From NCBI RefSeq assembly GCF_001586165.1, contig NZ_CP014608.1, positions 4,154,001 through 4,218,000 of the forward strand: a DNA stretch of 64,000 nt, in the 5' to 3' direction. The stretch is from Obesumbacterium proteus. Lineage in GTDB: Bacteria; Pseudomonadota; Gammaproteobacteria; Enterobacterales; Enterobacteriaceae. Position numbers and translations under genes: made by a program. A model generated the notes under the pieces. It did not search any database, had not been told where the DNA came from, and worked only from the letters and a program-made list of their open reading frames with translations. This document shows positions 31,606-40,622 of the stretch, in pieces; position 1 is the stretch's first letter; each line of letters starts with the position of its first letter.

Positions 31606-34365
31606 ATGTCACAAACTCAACTGTTCGCGCTGCAAGGCTTGTCCTGCATGAACTGTGCGAAGAAAGTCAAAACCGCGTTAGAAGCGCGTTCCGATATTGA
31701 ACAAGCACAACTGAATAACCCACGCTATGCCAAAGTTACCGGCGACGCCGATGCTCAGGCAATTATCTCAACCGTAGAGCAAGCGGGCTACCATGCCACA
31801 GTTGCGGGAACGCCTGACGTAGAGCTGGCACTTAGCGGCTTAAGCTGCGGCCATTGCACCGCCAGCGTCACCAAAGCGCTGGAGGCTGTTGCGGGCGTTG
31901 ATGCGGTTGAAGTTTCATTAACCGACGCCAAAGTCTATGGTTCCGCCGATGCAACCACGCTGATTAATGCCGTGATAGCCGCTGGCTATGAAGCTTCATT
32001 GGCAAGTGGAGAAAGCCACCCAAAAACTGAGCCGCTGACACAGTCTGCAACAGCAAACTCGACAGCACCACAAGCGCCGGAAACTCTGGCAGCGGCTGAA
32101 ACGACTTCTCCGGCGACAGCAACTGCGAACGCTTCTGACGATGACGATAGCGTTCAGCTGTTGCTCGACGGCATGAGCTGCGCAAGCTGCGTATTAAAAG
32201 TGCAGAATGCTTTGCAAAGCGTCCCCGGTGTTCAACAAGCCCGCGTCAACCTTGCCGAACGTAGCGCATTGGTCACAGGGCATAGCGATCCAGATGCTTT
32301 GATACACGCCGTTGAAAAAGCCGGTTACGGCGCTGAAATCATTCAAGATGAAGAGAAACGTCGTGCACGCCAGCAGGAATCGGCAGAGAAGTCTGTGAAA
32401 AAATTCCGCTGGCAGGCTGCTCTGGGCTTAGGTCTGGGTGTGCCGCTGATGGCGTGGGGGCTCTTCGGTGGATCGATGGAGCTCACGGCGAGTAACCAGA
32501 ATAACTGGCTGATCGTCGGGCTGGTAACCTTGGCCGTGATGGTATTTGCCGGTGGGCATTTCTATCGCAGCGCATGGCGTAGCCTGATGAACCGTAGTGC
32601 CACCATGGACACCTTGGTGGCATTAGGCACCGGCGCAGCATGGCTCTACTCCATCACGGTAACGCTGTGGCCGCATGTGTTCCCGATGGAAGCGCGTCAC
32701 CTTTACTACGAAGCCAGTGCGATGATTATTGGTTTGATTAACCTCGGTCATGCCATGGAGGCCAGAGCACGCCAACGTTCTTCCAAAGCGCTTGAGCGCC
32801 TGTTGGATTTAACCCCGCCGACCGCTCGTGTCGTCACCGAAGAGGGTGAGAAAACCTTACCGCTGGCCGACGTTAAGCTTGGCATGACGTTACGTTTAAC
32901 CACCGGCGATCGAGTTCCGGTTGATGGTGAGATTATTTCCGGCGAAGTATGGATGGATGAGGCCATGCTGACCGGCGAACCGATTCCACAGCAGAAATCT
33001 TCAGGCGATCCGGTCCATGCGGGCACCGTAGTACAAGACGGTAGTGTTTTGTTCCGCGCAGGTGCCATCGGCAGCCAAACGACGCTGGCGCGCATCATTA
33101 AACTGGTGCGCCAAGCACAGAGCAGCAAGCCTGAAATTGGACAAATGGCTGACCGTATTTCCGCAGTTTTTGTTCCAACCGTGGTTGGGATTGCGGTATT
33201 TAGCGGCCTGATTTGGTATTTCTTTGGTCCACAGCCGCAAATTGTGTACACATTGGTGGTGGCGACGACGGTACTGATTATTGCCTGCCCATGCGCCTTA
33301 GGTTTAGCAACGCCAATGTCGATCATTGCCGGTGTTGGGCGAGCCGCTGAACTGGGTGTGTTGGTGCGTGATGCCGACGCATTACAACGCGCCAGCGAAC
33401 TCGATACGTTAGTATTCGATAAAACCGGTACCTTGACTGAAGGTCAGCCAAAAGTGGTTGAGATTCACACTTTTAACGGCGTCAGCGAAGCGCAGGCTTT
33501 GCAGTGGTCTGCGGCCTTGGAAGCGGGTTCAAACCATCCATTAGCACGCGCAATCACAGAGCGAGCGGATCGTTTGGTCATCCCTGAAGTCACCCAGTTC
33601 CGCACGCTGCGTGGTCTTGGCGTAAGCGGTGACGTTGATGGGCATACGTTGCTGTTGGGGAACGACGCACTGATGGAACAGCAACAGGTTGATACTTCCG
33701 AGGTTAAGTCCCTGCTTAAACAGCAGGCCGAACGAGGGATTACGCCGGTACTGTTATCCGCAAACGGGAAACCTGCCGCATTGCTTTCTATCCGTGACCC
33801 GCTAAGAAGCGACAGCGTGGAAGCACTGCAACGCTTGCATGGTTTGGGCTATCAGTTGGTGATGTTAACCGGCGATAACCCACTCACTGCGAATGCAATT
33901 GCTAAAGAAGCTGGCATCGATCAGGTCATCGCGGGCGTACTCCCTGAAGGTAAAGCCGATGCGATTAAAGCGTTACAGGCTAAAGGGCATAAAGTCGCGA
34001 TGGTCGGCGATGGTATCAACGACGCCCCTGCGTTAGCTCAGGCTGATGTGGGTATCGCGATGGGCGGCGGCAGCGATATTGCCATTGAAACTGCGGCAAT
34101 TACGCTAATGCGTCATAGCCTTAACGGTGTGGCTGACGCGGTAGAGCTTTCCTGTGCAACGTTGCGCAATATGAAGCAAAACCTGCTAGGCGCTTTCGTC
34201 TACAACTCGTTGGGCATTCCGATTGCCGCTGGCGTGCTGTATCCGTTAACCGGAGCCCTGCTTAGCCCAGTCGTTGCCGGAGCGGCCATGGCGCTGTCAT
34301 CCATTACCGTGGTGAGTAACGCTAACCGTCTGTTGCGTTTCAAACCTAAATCACAGTCTAAATAG
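31606..34365 (+). CDS. copA: Copper-exporting P-type ATPase CopA with three metal-binding domains
   Basis: Pumps Cu(I) out of the cytosol. 919 residues from MSQTQLF (behind AGAGGA), longer than E. coli CopA (834) because there are three N-terminal heavy-metal domains: C14-x-x-C17 (SCMNC), C81-x-x-C84 (SCGHC) and C192-x-x-C195 (SCASC). Then eight membrane helices with the CPC transport motif (IACPCALG), the actuator TGE (MLTGEPIP), phosphorylation site DKTGT, HP motif (SNHPLA), and GDGINDAP. A -1 frameshift signal follows domain two, described separately. Under CueR control. Confidence 0.97.
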   Translation: MSQTQLFALQGLSCMNCAKKVKTALEARSDIEQAQLNNPRYAKVTGDADAQAIISTVEQAGYHATVAGTPDVELALSGLSCGHCTASVTKALEAVAGVDAVEVSLTDAKVYGSADATTLINAVIAAGYEASLASGESHPKTEPLTQSATANSTAPQAPETLAAAETTSPATATANASDDDDSVQLLLDGMSCASCVLKVQNALQSVPGVQQARVNLAERSALVTGHSDPDALIHAVEKAGYGAEIIQDEEKRRARQQESAEKSVKKFRWQAALGLGLGVPLMAWGLFGGSMELTASNQNNWLIVGLVTLAVMVFAGGHFYRSAWRSLMNRSATMDTLVALGTGAAWLYSITVTLWPHVFPMEARHLYYEASAMIIGLINLGHAMEARARQRSSKALERLLDLTPPTARVVTEEGEKTLPLADVKLGMTLRLTTGDRVPVDGEIISGEVWMDEAMLTGEPIPQQKSSGDPVHAGTVVQDGSVLFRAGAIGSQTTLARIIKLVRQAQSSKPEIGQMADRISAVFVPTVVGIAVFSGLIWYFFGPQPQIVYTLVVATTVLIIACPCALGLATPMSIIAGVGRAAELGVLVRDADALQRASELDTLVFDKTGTLTEGQPKVVEIHTFNGVSEAQALQWSAALEAGSNHPLARAITERADRLVIPEVTQFRTLRGLGVSGDVDGHTLLLGNDALMEQQQVDTSEVKSLLKQQAERGITPVLLSANGKPAALLSIRDPLRSDSVEALQRLHGLGYQLVMLTGDNPLTANAIAKEAGIDQVIAGVLPEGKADAIKALQAKGHKVAMVGDGINDAPALAQADVGIAMGGGSDIAIETAAITLMRHSLNGVADAVELSCATLRNMKQNLLGAFVYNSLGIPIAAGVLYPLTGALLSPVVAGAAMALSSITVVSNANRLLRFKPKSQSK
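32019..32097 (+). promoter_or_regulatory. Programmed -1 frameshift site in copA
   Basis: The heptamer C-CCA-AAA is in the zero frame at 32019-32025. After a -1 slip the next codons are AAC and TGA (32028-32030), releasing a 141-residue protein with the first two metal-binding domains. Five bases downstream AGCCGCTG (32030-32037) can pair with CAGCGGCT (32090-32097). E. coli copA frameshifts at CCCAAAG in the matching position to make the CopA(Z) chaperone. Confidence 0.75.
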
Positions 34366-34388
34366 GCCTTGATCTTTAGTCCTACTCA

Positions 34389-34413
34389 AAAGGCCGCGTT
34401 TGCGGCCTTTTTT
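34389..34413 (+). terminator. Terminator of copA
   Basis: AAAGGCCGC, GTTT loop, GCGGCCTTT running into six T residues. Confidence 0.95.
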
Positions 34414-34505
34414 ATTGCCCTTCTCGCTCGCTTCTCATCCGCTTAAAGAATTTCCGATCAAAAATCCGCTTGCATCGGCAAAAAATGCGCCGCATAATAA
34501 TTGTT

Positions 34506-34517
34506 ATGTTATAACAT
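34506..34517. promoter_or_regulatory. Zur box before L31/L36 paralogue genes
   Basis: ATGTTATAACAT, a perfect palindrome within TTGTTATGTTATAACATCAA, close to the Zur consensus. It is 17 bases upstream of the first ATG. Zinc-free ribosomal protein genes are standard Zur targets. Confidence 0.8.
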
Positions 34518-34533
34518 CAATAAAGAGTAAAAA

Positions 34534-34806
34534 ATGAAAACCAATATCCATCCAAACTATCGCACAGTGGTTTTCCACGACACAACGGCAGACGCCTATT
34601 ACAAAATCGGTTCAACAATCCAATCCGACCGTACTATCGAATTGGAAGGGGTTAGTTATCCGTATATCACGCTAGATGTCTCTTCCGCTTCCCACCCTTA
34701 TTACACGGGTAAGCAAAAAGAGTTTTCTAAAGAGGGCAGCGCAGCCAAATTCCAGCAACGTTTCGGTCGCTTTATGACGAAGACAAAATCGGCAGAGGCT
34801 AACTAA
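34534..34806 (+). CDS. ykgM: Zinc-independent ribosomal protein L31 type B
   Basis: 90 residues; starts MKTNIHPNYR.VVFHDTTAD and lacks the CxxC zinc ligands of the main L31, as expected for the type B form (also named rpmE2). Under zinc shortage it replaces zinc-binding L31 on the ribosome and frees the metal. The stop shares one base with the next ATG. Repressed by Zur through the palindrome just upstream. Confidence 0.96.
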   Translation: MKTNIHPNYRTVVFHDTTADAYYKIGSTIQSDRTIELEGVSYPYITLDVSSASHPYYTGKQKEFSKEGSAAKFQQRFGRFMTKTKSAEAN

Positions 34807-34946
34807 TGCAAGTTTTAAGCTCATTACGTTCCGCAAAGAAACGCCACCCTGACTGCAAAATAGTAAAACGTCATGGACGCATTTTCGTTATTTGTAAGTC
34901 TAATCCGCGCTTCAAAGCCGTGCAGGGAGGTAAGAAAAAACGCTGA
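34806..34946 (+). CDS. ykgO: Alternative ribosomal protein L36 (type B)
   Basis: A 46-residue gene missed by longer cutoffs: MQVLSSLRSAKKRHPDCKIVKRHGRI, then FVICKSNPRFKAVQGGKKKR. It is the zinc-independent L36 paralogue (rpmJ2), pairing with L31B. The normal CxxC/CxxxxH zinc set is incomplete (only two spaced cysteines). Overlaps the L31B stop at TAATG. Confidence 0.94.
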   Translation: MQVLSSLRSAKKRHPDCKIVKRHGRIFVICKSNPRFKAVQGGKKKR

Positions 34947-34968
34947 ATATGCCTGCTTTACTCACCAC

Positions 34969-34987
34969 AGCCCCACCAAGTGGGGCT
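34969..34987 (+). terminator. Hairpin after L36B
   Basis: AGCCCCAC, CAA loop, GTGGGGCT; 22 bases after the ykgO stop. No T-run, but the stem is strong. Confidence 0.6.
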
Positions 34988-35458
34988 GCTCCCGCGCCTT
35001 CATCCCGCCATCCGCTTTACCTTTCCATCTGCCCTGCCTCACTTCCAACACACTGAAAAAACACGAATCAGCTTGCTAGAACTTAGTTAGCACACCAAGA
35101 CACATAATCACTGCGTAATAAAAGGTAAAATTCACTTGGCTAGGTACCTATTTGTGCAATAATCATAAAGAGATAATTATTTTCAAGTCTTTACCCTATG
35201 CTTAATTAGTTAAACACCTTTAGAATCGCAAGGATAATTTGCTTTAGAACTTTCTGAAAAGTGTTTAAAAAACACGCGAAGTGTCTTAATTAAATACTTA
35301 TTAACACAAATTATCGCCAATCTAGATGTGCTTTTGCTATGATGCTGCGGCCTTTAGTAATGCTTATGGTTGTAAACTGCTCGTGATGTTTATTGTTGTA
35401 CTTCACGACGGCATAGACTAATTCGTTGAGACAACGTTGAGCAAGATGGAGGCATGAT
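34988..35458. other. Long leader/promoter region of tomB-hha
   Basis: 470 bases, AT-rich from 35080 on, no good frame. An extended -10-like TGCTATGAT is near 35335 and would give a leader of about 115 bases. The ribosome site GGAGG precedes tomB by six bases. Confidence 0.5.
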
Positions 35459-35827
35459 ATGGATGAATACACGTCTTATCAGCACGATATAACTGAACTG
35501 AAATACCTGTGTAATATGCTGTATAATCAGGGAATGGAAGTTCTGAGTGATAGCCATCATGGCTGGGTTAATGACCCAACTGCTGTAGCTAACCTGCAAC
35601 TCAATGAATTAAACGAACATATCGCAACGTTCGGTTTAACGTTCAAGATTAAGTATCCAAAGAGTTCAGAATTAACTGAAATATTAGATGAGTATCTTGA
35701 CGAAACTTACAGTCTGTTTAGTAATTACAGCATAAACGAACCAGAACTAAAAAAATGGCTTAAAGCAAAAGGCCGTATTTTGCGTTATTTAGCGGGTGAA
35801 AAACCAGCATCCGCGTTGAATTTTTAA
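35459..35827 (+). CDS. tomB: Hha toxicity modulator TomB
   Basis: 122-residue cytosolic antitoxin-like partner of Hha (YbaJ). The sequence follows the E. coli protein: MDEYTSYQHDITELKYLCNMLY, NDPTAVANLQLNELNEHIA, KWLKAKGRILRYLAGEK. E. coli TomB uses a cysteine to oxidise and destabilise Hha; C18 here (KYLCNM) is available. hha follows by 19 bases. Confidence 0.96.
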   Translation: MDEYTSYQHDITELKYLCNMLYNQGMEVLSDSHHGWVNDPTAVANLQLNELNEHIATFGLTFKIKYPKSSELTEILDEYLDETYSLFSNYSINEPELKKWLKAKGRILRYLAGEKPASALNF

Positions 35828-35846
35828 CCTTAGATCAGGAGTTCTT

Positions 35847-36050
35847 ATGACTAAAATTGATTACCTTATGCGCTTACGCAAGTGTACAACGCTAGACACT
35901 TTAGAGCGCGTAATTGAAAAAAACAAATACGAGCTCTCCGACGATGAGCTAGAAACTTTCTACTCAGCCGCCGACCATCGTTTGGCCGAACTCACCATGA
36001 ACAAACTGTACGATAAGATCCCTGCTGAAGTTTGGAAGTATGTACGTTAA
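35847..36050 (+). CDS. hha: H-NS-binding regulator Hha
   Basis: 67-residue modulator that joins H-NS to silence AT-rich, often virulence-related genes. MTKIDYLMRLRKCTTLDTLERVIEKNKYELS matches the Hha/YmoA family along its length, with C13 in place. Likely silencing targets in this window would be AT-rich stretches such as the ZirT-like operon. Ends in a bidirectional terminator. Confidence 0.97.
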   Translation: MTKIDYLMRLRKCTTLDTLERVIEKNKYELSDDELETFYSAADHRLAELTMNKLYDKIPAEVWKYVR

Positions 36051-36205
36051 TTAGTTAATCTAAGTTGTCACTTAAGAAATTACCTTTATTTATTACTTAA
36101 CGATTAATAAACACTTTTATCAATTGGATTATTTATCAATGATTTTCCATTTGTATTTTTGCGCCTTAGATTAGGTGCTACTGTTTCAGCACTAGTAAGA
36201 AAAAC

Positions 36206-36244
36206 AGTAAAGGCCAATAACGTTTATATGCGCTGGCCTTTACT
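36206..36244. terminator. Bidirectional terminator after hha
   Basis: AGTAAAGGCCA and TGGCCTTTACT, eleven perfect pairs around 17 bases, between convergent hha and the LprI-like gene. Confidence 0.9.
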
Positions 36245-36248
36245 TGCT

Positions 36249-36668
36249 CTATTCGCCCGATAAATCCGTACTACGGCGCAATCTATCTAAATCAATGGCT
36301 TTGTCTTTAATCACATTGAGCTTGGTTTCAGCTGCAACAAGGCTCCATATGGTTCCCTGCTCTTGTTGGTAAAACGCATTTATCGCCAGAAAGTAATCAT
36401 CTTTATATTTAACCCACCCTCTTTGCGCAATTTTTAGTTTTGCTTGAACGACTTCTGATTGATCCTTGAGTAATAGCTTGTACTGGTTATTTAACTCAAC
36501 ATCCCAGGCTTTCATCGCGGTCTGATAGCAGTCAGAAATATCTGGTGTCGCAGAGGCCACATTTTTGCAGCGCTCTAAGGAATCATCAATATTCTTGCCC
36601 AAAGGCGTCTTTGCATAGGCTGATACGCAGCATAAAAACAGCGTTATCGCCAGTAACCCTTTCTTCAT
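36249..36668 (-). CDS. LprI-like (DUF1311) exported protein
   Basis: 139 residues with a signal peptide cut near YAK (about residue 19). The mature part has paired cysteines (LERCKN, ISDCYQTAMKAWD) and the family signature W(D/E)xELNxxYxxLL...QAKLKIAQRGWVKYKDDYF. This is the LprI / YecT-like domain; some members inhibit lysozyme, others are of unknown role. With ivy at 4.1 kb it would be a second candidate lysozyme inhibitor in the window. Single gene, convergent with hha. Confidence 0.85.
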   Translation of the reverse strand: MKKGLLAITLFLCCVSAYAKTPLGKNIDDSLERCKNVASATPDISDCYQTAMKAWDVELNNQYKLLLKDQSEVVQAKLKIAQRGWVKYKDDYFLAINAFYQQEQGTIWSLVAAETKLNVIKDKAIDLDRLRRSTDLSGE

Positions 36669-36844
36669 TACAACAACCTCATTAATGCACTCAATAGAAA
36701 GAATATATACAACTTTTCTCGCTGTTGCGTATTACTGTTGCAATAAAAAGGTGATGGGTAGGCAATACAAAGAGTTTGAGAATAGCTAGTTGGGGATGAA
36801 GCAATTGAATGGTTTAAAGCTAAGAAAATAGGGAGGGCCTAAAT

Positions 36845-36958
36845 GGGTGGAGGCCCTGCCAGCTACATCCCGGCACACACGTCGCCTGCTGCGGCTGCTT
36901 CCTTCCGGATCTGACCGAGTTCACAAGTTAGCGTTGCGGGAGAACCAACAGGGCCTCC
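36845..36958 (-). ncRNA. ffs: 4.5S signal recognition particle RNA
   Basis: On the minus strand a 114-base RNA, the same length as in E. coli. Ends GGAGGCCCTG and GGGCCTCCACCC pair; the conserved apical domain GGTCAGATCCGGAAGGAAGCAGCC is intact but split here for brevity: GGTCAG, then CCGGAAGGAAGCAGC, the Ffh-binding loop. Cofactor of Ffh for membrane protein targeting. It sits next to atl (ybaZ), as in E. coli. Confidence 0.97.
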
Positions 36959-37161
36959 ATTGATGAGCGACTGAAGATAACTTAACTTGCTGCATAACAT
37001 CATGCATAACTTCAGTGCGGGGGCATTATCTGTGATGGCACGGTGAAATGCAAGGCTAAGGCTGTCGAACGTCGTTTTATTAAACAATCATTTTATCCAT
37101 CAGCCCCTTATGGCAAACTGCATGCATACTATGAGCGACTCATTTTGAACTTCAATGCCTT

Positions 37162-37500
37162 ATGCCAAACGATATCCCACCAGAACCTGAAGATAACTTT
37201 CGCCAACGTGTTTTGATGTCAATTCATGCCATCCCTTATGGGAAGGTGGCAACGTATGGGCAAATCGCGCGCCTTGCAGGTTCATCACGTGCGGCACGGC
37301 AGGTGGGTGGTATTTTACGTAAGCTCCCCAAAGGTTCTTCAATTCCTTGGTATCGCGTCGTCAATCGCAGCGGCAACATCTCTCTGATTGGCCCTGACTA
37401 CACGCGCCAACGCACAGCTCTGCAAGATGAAGGCATCACCTTCAACGCTAGCGGTGTTATCGATTTGGCTCTTTACGGATGGAATCCATCGCAGCCATAA
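37162..37500 (+). CDS. atl: Alkyltransferase-like DNA lesion-binding protein Atl
   Basis: 112-residue homologue of O6-alkylguanine transferase that lacks the acceptor cysteine: the PCHR motif is PWYRVV with W63. ATLs bind O6-alkylguanine and hand it to nucleotide excision repair. The HTH (YGQIARLAGSSRAARQVGGIL) is typical. E. coli YbaZ is the equivalent. Terminated by a bidirectional stem shared with ybaY. Confidence 0.95.
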   Translation: MPNDIPPEPEDNFRQRVLMSIHAIPYGKVATYGQIARLAGSSRAARQVGGILRKLPKGSSIPWYRVVNRSGNISLIGPDYTRQRTALQDEGITFNASGVIDLALYGWNPSQP

Positions 37501-37528
37501 AAAAACCTGCCACATTGGGCAGGTTTTT
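37501..37528. terminator. Bidirectional terminator between atl and ybaY
   Basis: AAAAACCTGCC/GGCAGGTTTTT, eleven perfect pairs; works for both converging genes. Confidence 0.95.
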
Positions 37529-37547
37529 CATATCGCCTAAACGAATA

Positions 37548-38066
37548 TTAGAAAGGTGATGTTCCTTCAACCTTCTTTTTTTCGTTCAGCACGGTGGCTG
37601 CGCCGTCAGCGGAAACTGGCACCAAGACCAGATCTTTCTGCGTACCAGCGTTGTTATTCACCACTTCATTTAGCGTATCGGTGATGAATACTAAGCGACC
37701 GTCGATTTTGATTGCCGCGCTCAGGTTAATACGCTGGTTTGGCTGAATATCCTGAGGATTAAACGGCAGAACAAAGTTATAAGGTGGTTGTTTGCCATCG
37801 GTGCGGAACACTTTCTGTGACAGCACGCGAGCAGGCGCATCCGCCAGAGAAACATCGGCTAAGGTGACCGTAACTTCCGCATTCGGTGGCAAAGCGATAC
37901 GCTGACGAATATTCACGCTACCGCGCACCGCTGGGCCGCTAATCTGCGACGCATCAGCAGTCACTTGATTACCCGGAGCAGGCGTTGGAACATCAGCGGC
38001 ATTTGAAGAACAGCCAGCAACCGTTGCGGTCATCAGTACACCACCTACAATTTTCCAGAGTTTCAT
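37548..38066 (-). CDS. ybaY: Outer-membrane lipoprotein YbaY
   Basis: 172-residue lipoprotein with lipobox VAGC (C19) followed by SSN, so sorting to the outer membrane is expected. The mature part is a YbaY-type beta domain (SVNIRQRIALPPNAEVTVTLADVSLADAPARVLSQ). Function is not established; it has been loosely tied to envelope polysaccharide metabolism. Placed between atl and tesB as in E. coli. Confidence 0.93.
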   Translation of the reverse strand: MKLWKIVGGVLMTATVAGCSSNAADVPTPAPGNQVTADASQISGPAVRGSVNIRQRIALPPNAEVTVTLADVSLADAPARVLSQKVFRTDGKQPPYNFVLPFNPQDIQPNQRINLSAAIKIDGRLVFITDTLNEVVNNNAGTQKDLVLVPVSADGAATVLNEKKKVEGTSPF

Positions 38067-38358
38067 AAGTTCGGTCTCCTTCCTTTTATTTTTGTTGTCG
38101 AATACCTATCTATAAAAGCATATTGAGCAATCGACACGAGCCTCTTAAAATAGTTTCTTAAACTACGATACTCAATAAGCATGGCACAAAGCGCTGAGTT
38201 TTCCAGTTTTATCTACTTTACATTAACATATTCAGATAATTGAACCCTCGAAACGATGGCGAACCCTTAAATAGTTTTGTGATAAGTTCTGCCATAATTG
38301 ATAATGCAGTTGGGGTTTTCGCTCCCGTTTTCAACACTGGTTAATTAGGATCTCACTC

Positions 38359-39219
38359 ATGAGTCAGGCATTAAAAAATTTACTCGATCTGTTAGATCTG
38401 GAAAAAATCGAAGAAGGGATCTATCGCGGGCAGAGTGAAGATCTTGGCTTACGTCAGGTTTTTGGCGGTCAGGTGGTGGGCCAAGCGCTCTATGCCGCGA
38501 AACAAACGGTGCCCTTAGAGCGCAATATTCACTCCTTTCACAGCTATTTTCTGCGCCCCGGCGATAGCAGCCAGCCAATAATCTATGACGTTGAGAATCT
38601 GCGTGACGGCAATAGTTTCAGCGCGCGCAGGGTGAAGGCGGTACAACACGGTAAACCTATTTTCTACATGACGGCCTCTTTCCAGACTGCAGAAGAAGGT
38701 TTTGAACACCAGAACGTGATGCCTGATGTGCCAGCGCCTGAATCATTAAAATCTGAGTCTGAAATTGCCAGCAGCATGGCACACTTGATCCCTGAATCCG
38801 TGCGTGAAAAATTTACCTGTGAAAAACCACTGGAAATGCGTCCGGTAAGTTTCCATAACCCGTTGATGGGGAAAGTAGAAGAGCCTATCCGTAACGTCTG
38901 GTTCAAAGCCAACGGCGAAATGCCCGACGACCCACGCATTCATCAATACTTACTGGGTTACGCGTCTGATTTCAACTTCCTGCCCACCGCATTACAGCCG
39001 CACGGTAAAGGATTCTTAGAGCCTGGCATGCAGGTCGCGACGATTGACCATTCAATGTGGTTCCATCGCCCATTCCGCTTGGATGAGTGGTTGCTTTATG
39101 CGGTTGAGAGCACCTCTGCATCTGGCGCTCGCGGTTTTGTACGAGGGCAATTCTACAATCGTGCGGGTGAACTGATTGCCTCTACGGTTCAGGAAGGCGT
39201 GATCCGCCAACGTTCGTAA
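38359..39219 (+). CDS. tesB: Acyl-CoA thioesterase II TesB
   Basis: 286-residue double-hotdog enzyme, the same length as E. coli TesB, hydrolysing medium and long acyl-CoA. Conserved stretches include YRGQSEDLGLRQVFGGQVVGQAL, the catalytic aspartate in YASDFNFL, and MQVATIDHSMWFHRPFR with the Q/T/D catalytic set. Monocistronic. Confidence 0.97.
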   Translation: MSQALKNLLDLLDLEKIEEGIYRGQSEDLGLRQVFGGQVVGQALYAAKQTVPLERNIHSFHSYFLRPGDSSQPIIYDVENLRDGNSFSARRVKAVQHGKPIFYMTASFQTAEEGFEHQNVMPDVPAPESLKSESEIASSMAHLIPESVREKFTCEKPLEMRPVSFHNPLMGKVEEPIRNVWFKANGEMPDDPRIHQYLLGYASDFNFLPTALQPHGKGFLEPGMQVATIDHSMWFHRPFRLDEWLLYAVESTSASGARGFVRGQFYNRAGELIASTVQEGVIRQRS

Positions 39220-39242
39220 AAACTGAGTATCATTCATAAAGC

Positions 39243-39268
39243 AAAAGGGCGGATTTCTCCGCCCTTTT
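39243..39268. terminator. Bidirectional terminator between tesB and amtB
   Basis: AAAAGGGCGG/CCGCCCTTTT around ATTTCT, ten perfect pairs. Confidence 0.95.
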
Positions 39269-39299
39269 CACATCTGGAATCACACGATAAAGAAGAAAA

Positions 39300-40592
39300 C
39301 TACTGGTTATATGCGTTCTCACCGTGGCTGTTAACGTCCAGACCTTCGCGCTCTTGTTCTTCCGGCACACGTAGGCCTACACAAACATCGGCAATCTTAA
39401 AGGCAATTAACGCAGCCACACCGGACCAAACGATACAGACCACAACGCTCAGTGCCTGCACGCCTAACTGATGGCCCATCGTTACCCCTTCAGCATAACC
39501 TGTTCCTCCCAATGACGTTGCGGTTAGGATCCCCGTGGCTAAACATCCCACGATACCGCACACGCCATGCACGCCGAATACGTCACAGGTATCATCCACC
39601 TTCAGCCAGCGTTTCAGCATCACCACGCCCCACAGCCCAGCGACACCCGCAATCAGGCCGAGCAGCAGCGCGCCGCCCACACCAACGGTACCCGCGGCAG
39701 GCGTCACCGCAACCAGCCCTGCGATACAGCCTGAGCACGCACCCAGCAGAGACGGCTTTCCGCGCGTCATCCACTCCGCTAACACCCAAGACAGAATCGC
39801 TCCCGCCGTTGCCACCACCGTATTCACAAAGGCCAGCGCGGCAATTTCATTCGCTGCACTTGCCGAGCCTGCGTTAAAGCCAAACCAGCCGATATACAGA
39901 ATCGCAGTTCCCATAAAGACCATTGGCAAGTTATGGGGTTTGAAGGCTTCTTTGCCGAATCCTGCACGCTTGCCTAGCAGGTACGCGCCAACCAAACCGG
40001 CAATTGCCGCGTTAATATGCACGACCGTTCCACCTGCAAAGTCTAACGCCCCGTCTGCTGCTAAATATCCGCCGCCCCACACCATATGAGCCATCGGAAT
40101 ATAAGAGAGCGTGAACCATAGTACGGCGAAAATCAGCACCGCTGAAAAGCGAATACGTTCTGCAAACGAGCCAACAATCAGCCCCACGGTAATACAGGCA
40201 AATGATCCCTGAAACGCAACGTGGATCATTTTATAGAATGAGCCGGTTAAATCAGTTAGCCCAATCCCTTTCAGCATCACTTCATCGAGGTTACCAAAAA
40301 TGGCGCTACCGGCACCAAACGCCAAAGAGTAGCCATAGACAACCCACAGCACGCAGATGGTGGCAAAGGTCACCATCACCTGTGTCATTAAGGACAGCAC
40401 GTTTTTGGAGCGCAATAATCCACCGTAAAATAGGCCAATGCCTGGGATGGTCATAAACAGAACGAGCGCGGTACAAATCATCATAAAGGCGTTATCAGCC
40501 TTATCTGCTACGGCTGGCGTTGCGGCCATGGCGGCACCGGGTAGTAATAAAGCACTCCCCAGAGCTAAAGTGGATAAGCGTGTTTTCATCAT
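39300..40592 (-). CDS. amtB: Ammonium channel AmtB
   Basis: 430-residue inner-membrane trimer that conducts ammonium when nitrogen is scarce. Cleavable signal sequence (GAAMAATPAVA, about residue 23) then eleven helices. Conserved ammonium-transporter motifs: DNAFMMICTALVLFMTIPGIGLFYGGLL, FGAGSAIFG, GGTVVHINAAIAGLVGAYLLGKR, and FGVHGVCGIVG with the twin-histidine pair split between the last two. Co-transcribed with glnK, 30 bases upstream. Confidence 0.97.
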   Translation of the reverse strand: MMKTRLSTLALGSALLLPGAAMAATPAVADKADNAFMMICTALVLFMTIPGIGLFYGGLLRSKNVLSLMTQVMVTFATICVLWVVYGYSLAFGAGSAIFGNLDEVMLKGIGLTDLTGSFYKMIHVAFQGSFACITVGLIVGSFAERIRFSAVLIFAVLWFTLSYIPMAHMVWGGGYLAADGALDFAGGTVVHINAAIAGLVGAYLLGKRAGFGKEAFKPHNLPMVFMGTAILYIGWFGFNAGSASAANEIAALAFVNTVVATAGAILSWVLAEWMTRGKPSLLGACSGCIAGLVAVTPAAGTVGVGGALLLGLIAGVAGLWGVVMLKRWLKVDDTCDVFGVHGVCGIVGCLATGILTATSLGGTGYAEGVTMGHQLGVQALSVVVCIVWSGVAALIAFKIADVCVGLRVPEEQEREGLDVNSHGENAYNQ

Positions 40593-40622
40593 TAATCCAT
40601 CCCTATCTGTGTGAGTTATTAA

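Noticed and set aside
39452..40089. Plus-strand frames opposite amtB
   Set aside because: Pro/Ser/Arg-rich shadows of a conserved membrane protein gene.
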